A model generated the notes under the pieces. The model made no database searches, was not told the origin of the DNA, and saw only the letters and a program-made list of their open reading frames with translations. Of a DNA stretch of 64,000 nt, positions 1-7,412 are shown in pieces. Positions within the stretch are counted from its first letter, which is position 1. Each line of letters begins with the position of its first letter. The stretch is taken from the NCBI RefSeq assembly GCF_024294785.1, contig NZ_JANCLT010000003.1:62001-126000 (forward strand). Direction: 5' to 3'. The DNA is from Ectobacillus ponti (lineage in GTDB: Bacteria > Bacillota > Bacilli > Bacillales > Bacillaceae_G). The position numbers and the translations under genes are program-made.

Positions 1-658
1 TGAATGCCTGGTTATAAGGAATATATTTTCCTATATATTTATCTTTCTTAAGCAGGGCGATTCCCTGAATGCGAATATGGTTTCCCTTTCGCTTCAGCAA
101 GGGAAGAATGGCATCCATCCCCTCCCCCTTATCATGATATAAAAATTCCTGAAGGTCTGTTTCCGGAAAGTTGCCCTTCTCGTTCTGTGCCAGAAGGTGG
201 CGAATATAGGAGCCAGGATCTTCTCCCATAGAGGGGCGTACTGTAAGGATGTCTCCGGCTTCCCCCTCTGCAAGGGCCACATATAAATCCCTGCCGATGC
301 TGGGGTCGCGCCGAAGGCCGTCCACATACGGAGAAATGCCTTGCTTGGCAAGCTCTTCGCCGTAGAGTACGACACCGACTTTCCCGGTCAGAATGGGCTT
401 GGGCGACTCGGCCTGGGCAAGCTGGCGCAGAGTTTTTCCTGTGTGGGCGCTTGTCACAAACACGTCATTCCTTGTTTGAACCTCCCCTCCTTGTCCGGGA
501 GGAGTAATGGTAACGGCAAGCGTCCCTTTGATCTTATGGTCCCCCGCCGCATCATACGCAGCTGCCCGCGACAGCTGGATGTCCTCTAATATCTTGGATT
601 CCACACCGCACCCGCACAGCAGGAGAAAGCAAAGAAAGATGCAGCTGCGTCTAGCCAT
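1..658 (-). CDS. Spore germination lipoprotein, Ger(x)C family (partial)
   Basis: C subunit of a nutrient germinant receptor. Such lipoproteins sit on the outer face of the spore inner membrane and work with the A and B subunits. The gene runs off the left edge, so only about 219 N-terminal residues are seen. It starts MARRSCIFLCFLLLCGCG, a short hydrophobic signal ending in a lipobox-like LCGC. Further motifs fit the family, such as the stretch around GVVLYGEELAKQGI and the later IQGIALLKKDKYIG. The start at 658 overlaps the stop of the B subunit gene by 8 bases, which indicates translational coupling. It is the third gene of a standard A-B-C operon. No signal-receptor specificity can be read from it. 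Confidence 0.9.
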   Translation of the reverse strand, partial: MARRSCIFLCFLLLCGCGVESKILEDIQLSRAAAYDAAGDHKIKGTLAVTITPPGQGGEVQTRNDVFVTSAHTGKTLRQLAQAESPKPILTGKVGVVLYGEELAKQGISPYVDGLRRDPSIGRDLYVALAEGEAGDILTVRPSMGEDPGSYIRHLLAQNEKGNFPETDLQEFLYHDKGEGMDAILPLLKRKGNHIRIQGIALLKKDKYIGKYIPYNQAF

Positions 659-1748
659 GGGCTTTCTTCCTCACTTTATAAATCATGGCCTGCCAAATAT
701 ATAAAAGCAGAAAGTAGCAGGGGATGGTATACAGTCCAATCAGGGACATCGTATTGTTCAAGGTATCCACCTGTCTGCGCGACTCCATGAGACAGCTGGC
801 GCAAAATACGATGAGCAGAATGCCCTGCAATGCCCGGCGCTGTGTGATGGGAAAGAGCCGGTGCATGGTGCGGCTGGCCCCCCACAGCGTCAGGCATATG
901 TTTGGCAGAACACCAAACAGCCAGATGGAAATCCCCATATACTCGAAGCGCTCCAGAAAGGGAAAATCAACAATTTTCCACAATGTCAGGGTGGCCCATA
1001 TGGTTTCCTTCAGCTGTCCTTGATTGAAATAGGAAAATGTCACCAGGGCAGTGAATAGATACACCAGTACACTGGCTGCCACCCCCAACTGGGCCCACTT
1101 CTGGGATTTCTCCTTATTCTTCAGGAAGGGATAATACACCATGATGAGCTCGAATCCCAAGTAGTTCAGCGCCATGCCTTTGGCGGAGTCCAGTATCTCC
1201 GGCAGAGTGTGGTCCAATGGCGGAAACATGTTGTACAAGTGCCCTTCCTGAATTGGGAAGTATTTCAGCGGCAGCAAAAACATCGTATAGACAATGCCAA
1301 GAAAGCAAAAGCCGGTCACCACCCGAAGCCCGCCTGTCACAAAGCTGTAGGCAAGAAGAGACAGGATGCCTGTGAGAACCCATGCGTTGATTTCAGGAAA
1401 CAGCCAAACCTGAATCACCTCTACGTATGTGCGCAGCAGGGTGAGGGCAAAGGCGCTGAAATATAAAATAAAATAGATGCTGAACAGGCCGCCAATCCAT
1501 TTTCCGAGCACATCATGATGGATGGCCGCCAAATCATTGTTGCCCTTTTTCAGAATCTGATAGGCAAGCCAAAGGAGGAGATGGGTGGCGAGTCCGGCCA
1601 GTATAATTCCAATCCAGGCATCGTAGCCGGCAAGCTTCGCAATATATCGCTCGAAGCCGAGTATGCCCACTCCAATCTGCATTTTATGTACAAGATAGAA
1701 AGCAAAATAAGCGGAAACCATGCGATTTTCCTTCGGTAAAGCGTACAT
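651..1748 (-). CDS. Spore germination permease, GerB family
   Basis: B subunit of the germinant receptor, an integral membrane protein of the APC superfamily (spore permease family) thought to take part in recognising the germinant. The 365 residues contain about ten hydrophobic segments, and the length matches GerAB/GerKB proteins. The N-terminus MYALPKENRMVSAYFAF resembles family members in which the first helix follows a short polar stretch. An AAAGGAGG ribosome site lies 7 bases before the ATG. It lies 20 bases after gerA and overlaps the gerC start, so the three are co-transcribed. In spore formers such operons are usually made in the forespore under SigG; I could not find a convincing SigG promoter upstream. 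Confidence 0.93.
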   Translation of the reverse strand: MYALPKENRMVSAYFAFYLVHKMQIGVGILGFERYIAKLAGYDAWIGIILAGLATHLLLWLAYQILKKGNNDLAAIHHDVLGKWIGGLFSIYFILYFSAFALTLLRTYVEVIQVWLFPEINAWVLTGILSLLAYSFVTGGLRVVTGFCFLGIVYTMFLLPLKYFPIQEGHLYNMFPPLDHTLPEILDSAKGMALNYLGFELIMVYYPFLKNKEKSQKWAQLGVAASVLVYLFTALVTFSYFNQGQLKETIWATLTLWKIVDFPFLERFEYMGISIWLFGVLPNICLTLWGASRTMHRLFPITQRRALQGILLIVFCASCLMESRRQVDTLNNTMSLIGLYTIPCYFLLLYIWQAMIYKVRKKAHG

Positions 1749-1768
1749 GTCAGCTCCTCCTTTCTTCC

Positions 1769-3283
1769 CTAATCTTCTATGTCCTGCTTTTCTTCGCTCT
1801 GCTTCCGGTCAGGCTGGAAGCGCAGTCTGTTATGTGTCCGCGTCATAATGGGACGTCCCGCCTGCTTGCTGAAGGGCAGGCGGATGAGGGCATCCTTTAA
1901 ATCTCTCGTGCGCAGCGGATAGATGGGAGACACGTAGGGCCGGCCCAATGAAGTCATCCGCAGGAGATGCGACAGGATGAAGGCGAAGCAGATGGAAATC
2001 CCCAGGAGTCCGTATGCCTGCGCTGCCAGTAGAAACGGAAAGCGGATCAGGCGGATGGTATTGCTCATTTGATAGACTGGCGTTGTAAAGGAGGCCAGGG
2101 CTGCAAGCGCCACAATAATGAGCAGCACATTGCTTGTGAGTCCTGCCTGTACAGCTGCCGTTCCAATCACGATACCGCCTACGATACCAATGGTCTGGCC
2201 AACCTTCGTGGGCAGGCGTGCGCCCGCTTCCCGCAGCAGTTCAATGGCCAGCTCCAGCACAATGGTTTCAATAATAGGCGGAAAAGGAATGCCGCTTCGG
2301 GAGGCAATCAGCGCATTTATCAGATCATCCGGAATCATTTCATAATGATAGGTAAGAATGGCAACATAGAGCGGCGTGGAGAGAACTGAGAAAAAGACAG
2401 AAAACAGCCGGATGAGACGGAAGGCAGATGCCAGATACCAGGTAAGAAAGTAATCCTCAAAGGCAGAGAAAAATTCAACAAGCGTCGTGGGTCCTGTCAA
2501 GGCCTGCGGGGAGCCATCCACCAGAATGGCCACTTTCCCCTCGGACAGCACGCTGGCCACCCGGTCCGGACGCTCTGTGTCCACCAGCTGGGGAAATGGC
2601 GAATTTCGGTTATCCTCAATCATTTGGGTAATGAAGGAAGAATCTGGGATGATATCATAGCTGATTTCCTGAATGCGCTGGATGACTGTATTGACATTTT
2701 CGATATCAGCAATTCCTTCCACATGTAAAATAGCCACTCTTGTTTTGGAGCGCTCGCCCACCTGCAGCTCCCGCACCTGTAATTCGGGAATGGGCAGGCG
2801 CTTGCGGATCAGCCGGATGTTGATGTCAACAGACTCCACAAAGGCCTCCTTTGGACCGACAACAGAGAATTCGGTCTCAGGAGTATTGATGGAGCGCCCC
2901 TCTTCCCGGGCAAGACCATGAATGAGGGCGCAGTGTGCTTCATTGCCGTCCTGCTGAACAACAATCGCCCCCTTCATCAGCGCCTGCTGGATGGCGGCCG
3001 CATCGTCTGTCAGGGTAATATCCTCAATTGGCAAAGCCTTCTTGATGTCTTCCAGACAGGAGAACGACTCGTGGGCAAGGTATGGAAGCACATCCCGATG
3101 CACATACTCGGAGTCCACCAAAGTTTTAAAGTATGACAAGCGGAGCGGGTGCGCGGCAGAATAGGAAAACGAAAAATAGTCAGCGGAGCGTCCGCACAGC
3201 TCTAAAGCATCATGGATGGATTGCTTCCGTTGCTTTTCCTTAAAAAAATGGCGCTCATTTTGATTGTCGGAGGTAAAGTCCAT
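1769..3283 (-). CDS. Spore germination protein, GerA family
   Basis: A subunit of the germinant receptor in the spore inner membrane; recent work on this family treats it as forming an oligomeric ion channel. The N-terminal half is soluble (with the family-typical VDINIRLIRKRLPIPELQ region), and the C-terminal half has several membrane segments (around residues 275-440, including SGIPFPPIIETIVLELAIEL). I chose the ATG at 3283 because AGGTGA lies 5 bases upstream. The frame stays open to a TTG at 3331 that lacks a ribosome site. The product is then 504 residues, close to GerAA-type proteins. A 16-base palindrome, GTATTG-TTTC-CAATAC, lies at 3319-3334, upstream of the chosen start. Confidence 0.95.
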   Translation of the reverse strand: MDFTSDNQNERHFFKEKQRKQSIHDALELCGRSADYFSFSYSAAHPLRLSYFKTLVDSEYVHRDVLPYLAHESFSCLEDIKKALPIEDITLTDDAAAIQQALMKGAIVVQQDGNEAHCALIHGLAREEGRSINTPETEFSVVGPKEAFVESVDINIRLIRKRLPIPELQVRELQVGERSKTRVAILHVEGIADIENVNTVIQRIQEISYDIIPDSSFITQMIEDNRNSPFPQLVDTERPDRVASVLSEGKVAILVDGSPQALTGPTTLVEFFSAFEDYFLTWYLASAFRLIRLFSVFFSVLSTPLYVAILTYHYEMIPDDLINALIASRSGIPFPPIIETIVLELAIELLREAGARLPTKVGQTIGIVGGIVIGTAAVQAGLTSNVLLIIVALAALASFTTPVYQMSNTIRLIRFPFLLAAQAYGLLGISICFAFILSHLLRMTSLGRPYVSPIYPLRTRDLKDALIRLPFSKQAGRPIMTRTHNRLRFQPDRKQSEEKQDIED

Positions 3284-3391
3284 CCCTGTCACCTGTCTTC
3301 CTTCTGTTGATGCTTTTTGTATTGTTTCCAATACATTCCAAGGATATGAAACGAAAGTGTAATTCGGGGGCGGAGAAGTTCAGACGGGGAA

Positions 3392-3422
3392 AAGCCTGTT
3401 CCGTCAAGGGAGGAACAGGCTT
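3392..3422 (-). terminator. Rho-independent terminator after citR
   Basis: Arms AAGCCTGTTCC (3392-3402) and GGAACAGGCTT (3412-3422) form an 11-bp stem. Read on the minus strand it is followed by TTTTCCCC, so it ends the LysR-type gene and separates it from the germination operon. Confidence 0.85.
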
Positions 3423-3432
3423 ATACGTGTAT

Positions 3433-4314
3433 TTAAGAGAGGCGGAACCGCTTTAAGAATTGCAGGAAATGCTGCCCCGTCTCATGGCCCTCCCGTGTGA
3501 TGGCATAGGTGCGGGCGGACGGCAGCGGAAAGTCTCCGCAATACACCTCCAGCAGCCGCCCCTCCAGCAGCTCCCGCCGTACGGCGCTTTCCGGCAAAAA
3601 GGAAACGCCGAGCCCTTCTTCAATGAAGCGCTTCGTAATGTGCACCTGTGATACGGTCATGGTGCGGAGCGGCAGATGGAGCTGCTTCAGCCGCAGAAGC
3701 AGGTCATCCCAATATTCCGGATGATTGTGTGTCAGGATGGTTTGCGCTTGCAGGATGCTTTCCATTTCCAGTGCTTCCGCATGCTCGCTGTCCAGTCCGT
3801 CATGCGGCGCCACAAGCAGCACGCGGTCCTCCGCCAGAATGCGGCAGGACAGGTCATCGTGCTGGACATGCAGGCGGGACAATCCCAAGTCAATTTCATC
3901 ACGCAGCACAAGGCCGGCAATCTCCTTGGATTCTGCCACCTGTACGCTCACCTCCACCTCGGGAAAGGAGCGGACATAGCGGCTGAGCGCAAACGGGATG
4001 GAATACGCGGCGATGAGCGGCGAAACCGCAAGCCGCAGCGTTTTCGTATAGCCCTGCTGGAGGCGCTGCAGCTCGCTCATGCCGGCCTGCTGCTGCAGGA
4101 GAATTTGCTTCGCATGGGGCAGGAAGCGCCGTCCTGCCTCTGTCAGCCGCACCCGGCGGCCGACCCGTTCAAATAAGACGGAGCCAAGATGGCTTTCGAG
4201 CAGCTTGATTTGCACGGTCACGGTTGGCTGGGAAATATACAGCTCTTCGGCTGCCTTGCGGAAATTTTCATTCCGGGCGGCGCAAACAAAGGTTTCCAGC
4301 CATTTCAAATCCAT
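3433..4314 (-). CDS. citR: LysR-type regulator of citrate synthase (CitR-like)
   Basis: LysR-family transcription factor with an N-terminal winged helix-turn-helix (LETFVCAARNENFRKAAEEL, then ISQPTVTVQIKLLE) and a periplasmic-binding-protein-like effector domain. At 293 residues it matches B. subtilis CitR, the repressor of the minor citrate synthase citA, and it is divergent from citA here as it is there. I start it at 4314, where AAAGGGAGAG precedes the ATG; the open frame continues to 4353 without a ribosome site. The effector is not known from sequence. The divergent 118-base region between the genes holds an imperfect inverted repeat that could be its operator. Confidence 0.88.
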   Translation of the reverse strand: MDLKWLETFVCAARNENFRKAAEELYISQPTVTVQIKLLESHLGSVLFERVGRRVRLTEAGRRFLPHAKQILLQQQAGMSELQRLQQGYTKTLRLAVSPLIAAYSIPFALSRYVRSFPEVEVSVQVAESKEIAGLVLRDEIDLGLSRLHVQHDDLSCRILAEDRVLLVAPHDGLDSEHAEALEMESILQAQTILTHNHPEYWDDLLLRLKQLHLPLRTMTVSQVHITKRFIEEGLGVSFLPESAVRRELLEGRLLEVYCGDFPLPSARTYAITREGHETGQHFLQFLKRFRLS

Positions 4315-4344
4315 AGAATCTCTCCCTTTCTGTTGATTACATTT

Positions 4345-4401
4345 TATAATCAATTCAATGCCGAATATTCAATATTTTATCTTAATTCGATTATATATAA
4401 T
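4345..4401 (+). promoter_or_regulatory. citA promoter and possible CitR operator
   Basis: A TATAAT box lies at 4396-4401; the -35 region 17 bases upstream (TATTTT) is poor. TATAATCAATT (4345-4355) and AATTCGATTATA (4384-4395) form an inverted repeat with one extra base in the right arm. The right arm runs into the -10, which would suit a repressor. The assignment to CitR is inferred from position. Confidence 0.5.
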
Positions 4402-4432
4402 GGGAGTAAGAGAAGCAAAGGGGAGAAGACGT

Positions 4433-5512
4433 ATGCAGAGAGGATTAAAGGGTATTGTTGCGGCGGAGACAGCAATCAGCTTCATTGACGGCAATGCGGG
4501 TGTGCTGGTGTACCGCGGCCATCCGGCTGCGAAGGTGGCCGTGCAGCATTCCTTTGAAGAGGTTGCTTACTTGCTGTGGCATGGTGCTCTGCCAGGTGCA
4601 GCCGAACTGTCGGCCCTGCAGGCAGAGATGCGCCAGGCGCGCCAGGTGCCGGATTTTATATATACATTAATTGAGACACTGCCGCAGGGGCTCGATATGA
4701 TGAACCAAATGGCGGCTGCGGCAACGGCTCTCTGTCCGGGACAGGAGAAGCCGACGCTTGCGCAGGCGGTGCAACTGACTGCGGCTATGCCTGTCATTGC
4801 GGCAGCGGTGTACCGCAAAGAGCAGGGGCTGCCGGCCATCCGGCCGCATGCCGCTCTCGGCCATGCAGCGAACTATTTATATACGCTGACAGGAGAGGTG
4901 CCGCAGGAAGCACATGCGCGTGCGCTCGAGGCCTACATGATCCTGACAATGGAGCATGGCCTGAATGCTTCGACCTTCACGGCACGGGTTATTGCCTCCA
5001 CGGAATCTGACATGGCTTCCGCGGTATCCGGTGCCATCGGTGCCTTGAAGGGGCCGCTGCACGGCGGGGCGCCGACAGAGGTCATCACCATGCTGGAGGA
5101 AATCGGAACAGTGGAACGGACAGAAGGCTGGCTGCGCGCCCGCTTGGAGAACGGCGAACGGCTGATGGGCTTCGGCCACCGTGTATATAAAACGAAGGAT
5201 CCAAGAGCTGTGGCACTGCGGCAGGTAACGGAGCAGGTCGGCCAGGATGACCATTGGCTGCGCCTTGCCGCTCATGTCGAGCAAACGGCGATTCGGCTGC
5301 TGGAGGAGTATAAGCCAGGACGCGGACTGTATACGAACGTGGAATTTTACGCGGCAGCCGTGATGCGCTCCATCGGCTTGCCGGCGTCGATGTTCACGCC
5401 GACGTTTGCTGTAAGCCGCACCGTCGGCTGGACCGCGCATGTGCTGGAGCAGGCAGGTGACAACACCATTTTCCGTCCGGAAGCGCGGTATACAGGTGTA
5501 ATATATTCATAA
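4433..5512 (+). CDS. citA: Citrate synthase (CitA-like)
   Basis: Condenses acetyl-CoA and oxaloacetate to citrate at the entry of the TCA cycle. The 359-residue protein shows the family motifs MEHGLNASTF, LKGPLHGGAP with the catalytic His, and GFGHRVYKTKDPRA; the late catalytic Asp region (VEFYAAAVMRSIGLP) is present. The start at 4433 is chosen because AGGGGAGAAG lies just upstream; a longer reading back to 4358 would run through the promoter. Divergence from a CitR-like LysR gene supports the citA rather than citZ assignment. A strong terminator follows, so it is transcribed alone. Confidence 0.92.
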   Translation: MQRGLKGIVAAETAISFIDGNAGVLVYRGHPAAKVAVQHSFEEVAYLLWHGALPGAAELSALQAEMRQARQVPDFIYTLIETLPQGLDMMNQMAAAATALCPGQEKPTLAQAVQLTAAMPVIAAAVYRKEQGLPAIRPHAALGHAANYLYTLTGEVPQEAHARALEAYMILTMEHGLNASTFTARVIASTESDMASAVSGAIGALKGPLHGGAPTEVITMLEEIGTVERTEGWLRARLENGERLMGFGHRVYKTKDPRAVALRQVTEQVGQDDHWLRLAAHVEQTAIRLLEEYKPGRGLYTNVEFYAAAVMRSIGLPASMFTPTFAVSRTVGWTAHVLEQAGDNTIFRPEARYTGVIYS

Positions 5513-5518
5513 TGAAAA

Positions 5519-5550
5519 ATAGACCACTGCTTCAGCGGTGGTCTATTTTA
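5519..5550 (+). terminator. Terminator of citA
   Basis: ATAGACCAC (5519-5527) pairs with GTGGTCTAT (5538-5546), followed by TTTTATTG. Confidence 0.88.
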
Positions 5551-5776
5551 TTGCTTTGAGAACCAATTCTTGCATTCCAGGATGAAAAGGAGCGTCTTGG
5601 TGGAAGAATGAGCGGGAATTGTTTCATTTCCGGAAAAGATTGTTTCATTTTTTGATTTTTTTGTTTCACTGCTTGTCGTGCTTCCGTGGAGACAGCTCCG
5701 TTTCGTTTCGTCTGTTCCGATTTTGTTTCCTAACAGTCCGTATTGCTTCATGACAGCAAGCCGCCAAATGACAGAA
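5551..5776. other. Gene-free spacer with TTGTTTC-type repeats
   Basis: About 225 bases with no convincing gene. Motifs such as TTGTTTCATTT recur around 5617, 5640 and 5662, and GTTTCGTTTCG near 5700. A 67-codon minus-strand reading exists, but it is low-complexity, lacks a ribosome site and resembles nothing I recognise. Confidence 0.5.
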
Positions 5777-5804
5777 GGGAGCTGACTTGGTCAGCTCCCG
5801 TTTT
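5777..5804. terminator. Terminator beyond the MFS gene
   Basis: GGGAGCTGAC (5777-5786) pairs with GTCAGCTCCC (5790-5799). The T-rich tail GTTTTATT lies on the plus side and only a weak TTCT tail on the minus side. It lies just past the stop of the minus-strand transporter, so it may act in both directions. Confidence 0.65.
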
Positions 5805-7065
5805 ATTGCGCCTTTTGCTGCAGCTCTTCTTCCTTCTTCACCCGCTTGTCCAATTCCGGAGCAATGCGCTGGAACAAGAGCACGCCAGCCAGACCGGTTG
5901 CGGTAATGAAGACAGATGTCATGAAGCCGGACAGAAACGCACTGAGTGTCACCGTCAGCGAGCAAATGAGCATGGCGAGGTTGAAGGTAAGCCCGGCCAC
6001 TGCCATGTATGAGCTCCGCGCATCTGCCGGCGGGAGATTGGCCATGTAATTTTGCTGCACCGGCACACGCAGCACCTCTGCAACAGTTGCCGCCAGCATG
6101 GCCAGAAACAGAACCCACATATTCGTAGAATATGAGATAAATGCATAGCCTGCGACAAACACAAGGCAGCTGAGCACGAGTGTGTAGCGGTCCTTCCATT
6201 TCTCGACAATGCGCGTGGCGAACAGGGCAGTAATAACGACTAAAACAGTATTTTCAGTGCGGAGAAAGCCTGTCATTTCAATGCCGCCAAAGGTCCAATT
6301 CATCAGGTGTTGCTGCGGCATGTCATTGGCGAGGCGGATGCTGACATAGTTTGTAAGCTGAAATTCCATAGACAGCACAAGCAGCCCTGCCAGTACGTAC
6401 AGCACAAAGATATGGTCGGTGAAGACCCGCTTGTAGCCGGACAGCATCGTTTTGGCATGGACGGCGGGAGACTTGGCGGCCGTCTGCTTTGGTGTGTAGC
6501 TTTCATCGATGAAAAAGGTGATGAGCACCCAGGTCAGCAGTGCTGCAACAGAAAGCGCCAGCAGCAGCTCAAACAGGTAATGCTGGAACAAGAACCCGCC
6601 TGCAATGCCGCCGAGGGCAACAGAGAGATTATTGGTCCAATACATGATGGTGTACATCAGCTTTCGTTCTTCGGGCTTGCTGACATCAATCAGCATGGCT
6701 TGGTTGGCCGGGCCGGCCAGCCCCCAGCAGACGCTGTTGACAGTCATCATGAAAAAGGTAAGAAGCGGTGATGAGAACCAGGGAGAATTGCAGAGCATCA
6801 TGGTGAAGAAGGCAAGGAAGCGCAGTGTTTCCGCGATGACAATCACTTTTTTGCGCCCGAACTGATCGGAAAAGTAGCCGCCAAAGAAATTGAGCCCGAT
6901 GCCGACAAACACATTGAGAAGCAGAAGCAGTCCGGCTGTCTTCATTCCAAAATGGTGAGATAGGTAGATGGCCATAAACGGGAAAATCATGCCGCCGATG
7001 GTGGAACCGAGGAAGGATTCAACCAGCCGGATTTTAATATTTTTGTGGAATTGAAAAATACTCAT
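5803..7065 (-). CDS. Major facilitator superfamily transporter
   Basis: Twelve-helix secondary transporter of the inner membrane, 420 residues. The loop after helix 2 carries GGYFSDQFGRKKVI, matching the MFS signature G-x3-D-x2-GR-K/R, typical of drug or metabolite exporters. The start at 7065 is an ATG with AAAGGA ten bases upstream; a GTG three codons earlier is too close to that site. It stands alone on the minus strand between citA and the glycosidase, and no neighbouring regulator is evident. The substrate cannot be told from sequence; a multidrug or sugar efflux role is only a guess. Confidence 0.85.
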   Translation of the reverse strand: MSIFQFHKNIKIRLVESFLGSTIGGMIFPFMAIYLSHHFGMKTAGLLLLLNVFVGIGLNFFGGYFSDQFGRKKVIVIAETLRFLAFFTMMLCNSPWFSSPLLTFFMMTVNSVCWGLAGPANQAMLIDVSKPEERKLMYTIMYWTNNLSVALGGIAGGFLFQHYLFELLLALSVAALLTWVLITFFIDESYTPKQTAAKSPAVHAKTMLSGYKRVFTDHIFVLYVLAGLLVLSMEFQLTNYVSIRLANDMPQQHLMNWTFGGIEMTGFLRTENTVLVVITALFATRIVEKWKDRYTLVLSCLVFVAGYAFISYSTNMWVLFLAMLAATVAEVLRVPVQQNYMANLPPADARSSYMAVAGLTFNLAMLICSLTVTLSAFLSGFMTSVFITATGLAGVLLFQRIAPELDKRVKKEEELQQKAQ

Positions 7066-7331
7066 GAGATTCACATCCTTTCTTCTATTGTAAATGTGAC
7101 AATATCATATATTAACAGAAAAATATAAAAATGGAAATAAAATATATAGTCAAAAGATGAAGAGGGCAACCAATTTAACCAAAAGGTCTGCCCAATCCCC
7201 CCTATATACGACGAAGCGGGTAATACTATGCGTTTAAGCAGGGCGCACAGGAGCCGGTTTCGGTGCTGTCAGGGGCATTAAGCATGTGGCGGGAGTCCTT
7301 ACAAGGGCTTTTTTTATTCACAAAAAAGCTA
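7066..7331. other. Structured intergenic region, possible leader or small RNA
   Basis: This divergent spacer holds several possible hairpins on the plus strand. GGGCA(ACC) near 7166 pairs with (GGT)C(TGCCC) near 7185. An ACAG-GCCG/CGGT-CTGT hairpin follows near 7250-7270. A terminator-like AGTCCTT-ACA-AGGGCT stem with seven T follows at 7294-7315. No ORF of note fits. It does not match a riboswitch class I can recall. A short RNA ending at the T run is possible but unproven. Confidence 0.35.
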
Positions 7332-7385
7332 TTGACCCCCATTTGCAGAAAACGTTATCATTTAATTGAAATTGTTTGAAACAAT
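7332..7385 (+). promoter_or_regulatory. Promoter with cre site and palindromic operator (glycosidase operon)
   Basis: A SigA-type promoter is readable: TTGACC (7332-7337), 18-base spacer, TATCAT (7356-7361). AGAAAACGTTATCA at 7347-7360 matches the CcpA cre consensus TGWAANCGNTNWCA at 13 of 14 positions and covers the -10, the classic arrangement for catabolite repression. Immediately downstream, ATTGTTT-G-AAACAAT (7371-7385) is a perfect palindrome, suitable as an operator for a second, substrate-specific regulator. Confidence 0.72.
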
Positions 7386-7412
7386 AAAAGTTGAAGTAAA
7401 GGGGGAGATGTT

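Noticed and set aside
3332..3391. SigG promoter for the gerA operon
   Set aside because: Elements resembling SigG -35 and -10 boxes occur but are only about 12 or about 28 bases apart, not 17-18.
5548..5751. 67-codon minus-strand ORF after citA
   Set aside because: Low-complexity Asn/Glu/Thr repeats derived from the GTTTC words; no ribosome site or family.
7140..7315. Known riboswitch (c-di-GMP, TPP, FMN, purine, SAM and T-box patterns considered)
   Set aside because: None of the conserved core strings I know for these classes is present.
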